Shown here piece after piece: positions 63,446-64,000 of a DNA stretch of 64,000 nt. Numbering within the stretch: the first letter of the stretch is position 1; every line of letters starts with the position of its first letter. The notes beneath the pieces were generated by a model, which saw only the letters and a list, made by a program, of their open reading frames with translations, made no database searches and was not told the DNA's origin. The stretch covers positions 24,923,001-24,987,000 of the forward strand of contig NC_088355.1 in the NCBI RefSeq assembly GCF_036884655.1, given 5' to 3'. The position numbers and the translations under genes are program-made. Source of the DNA: Musa acuminata AAA Group (taxonomy: Eukaryota; Streptophyta; Magnoliopsida; Zingiberales; Musaceae).

Positions 63446-64000
63446 TGTTAGAACCCTTGCAGATTCTAAACTTGGGGTTGATCTCTTTAGGGGATCGGCC
63501 TCCTTGGAATTCTATAGGGGTTCCTCCCTCTAAGTTGCTACTCAAAGGCTGCAGAAAAGATTCATCTATTGCTTATAAAAAGAGATGGAATACATGGTTA
63601 TTTATATGGCTTCTAAACCCTAACTCCTAATAGGACTCCTACTTAAGACTCTTACTTCTAACTAACTCCTGATAGGACTCCTACTCAAGACTCATATTTC
63701 CTTACAACTCCTAATTCTTCTCTAAGAAAAAACCTCATACATTAATGCCCCTCTCAATTAGGATTCTACTAGCTACAGTCCTAACAGAATGTCCCTCTCA
63801 ATTAGGACTCTCCTAGCTAGAGTCCTAAAAGTTTTACATGAATGTCCCTCTCAATTAGGACTCTCCAAGCTAGAGTCCTAACAGACCCGCCCTCTTCAAA
63901 TCAGCCTTGTTCTCGAGGCTGATGATTCATGAATTCTGAGAATTTGATCTTCAAGTCGTCATAGTTCTCCCAAGTGGTATCTTCTATTGGTAGGTTCGCC
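63446..64000 (-). mobile_element. Ty3-gypsy element gyp4, 3' end
   Basis: LTR 63446-63883 (TGTTAGAACC...CCTAACA, three hairpin units, TATA mutated near 63598), then the reverse PPT and the first about 100 bp of the chromodomain end of pol, running off the window. GAATC at 63441-63445 is the candidate TSD copy. Confidence 0.88.

Noticed and set aside
1..64000. Endogenous pararetrovirus
   Set aside because: No movement-protein or coat-protein text was seen. All RT-related sequence sits with LTRs, copia or gypsy integrase, or LINE endonuclease.

Overview
This window is plant nuclear DNA made almost entirely of nested retrotransposons. The evidence is two retrotransposon superfamilies whose primer-binding sites match initiator tRNA-Met (TGGTATCAGAGC), L1-like LINEs, and a single recognisable host-type gene piece, a broken HD-Zip I homeobox fragment. 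Its best-looking match is to the grass VRS1/HOX14 clade, so a monocot is likely. The exact order is a guess. I see no intact host gene, no rRNA or tRNA gene, and no microbial feature.

Layout from left to right. (1) 1-1293: 3' part of a Sirevirus-like Ty1-copia LTR. (2) 1294-9321: RNase H end and 3' LTR of a second copia lineage (element G), split by gyp1, a reverse-strand Ty3-gypsy element (2634-8077, TSD GGTTG). (3) 9322-10367: reverse copia RT (H), hit by LINE tails. (4) 10368-13457: LTR and integrase/chromodomain end of a Del/Tekay-like gypsy (I). (5) 13458-18555: reverse Sirevirus-like LTR and spacer (C1) containing fold-back element D (14208-15686) and a LINE 3' end. (6) 18556-24308: forward Sirevirus-like element E whose pol is replaced by a foreign ORF. 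(7) 24309-33013: reverse gag-only element C2 containing a full-length LINE (LINE A, 26500-32319, 15-bp TSD). (8) 33014-36640: reverse copia J, split by solo LTR K (34514-36182, TSD TTTCT). (9) 36641-39376: low-repeat island with the HD-Zip fragment. (10) 39377-49776: 5'-truncated LINE B, split by gypsy gyp2 (39396-44722, TSD GCTAT). (11) 50039-58837: structurally intact gag-only Sirevirus-like element F (TSD GAAAC). (12) 59340-60983: gypsy gyp3, cut by reverse copia LTR M (60984-62673 plus spacer), which is cut by gypsy gyp4 (63446 to the window end).

Two non-autonomous families dominate. The small gypsy family (gyp1-gyp4) keeps gag, protease, RNase H and a chromodomain. The copies that can be read share the same in-frame deletions of the RT catalytic core and of the integrase N-terminal half. 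The copia family (C2, F, probably D) keeps only gag between very long LTRs built of palindromic minisatellites and 18-bp tandem repeats. Both families need enzymes supplied in trans. The LINE family leaves full copies, 5'-truncated copies, and tiny footprints of only 14-20 bp with perfect target-site duplications.

Element boundaries were found by eye from TG..CA termini, TSDs, PBS and PPT motifs. Reading frames were followed by hand. Identity values are hand counts, and no database search was made.
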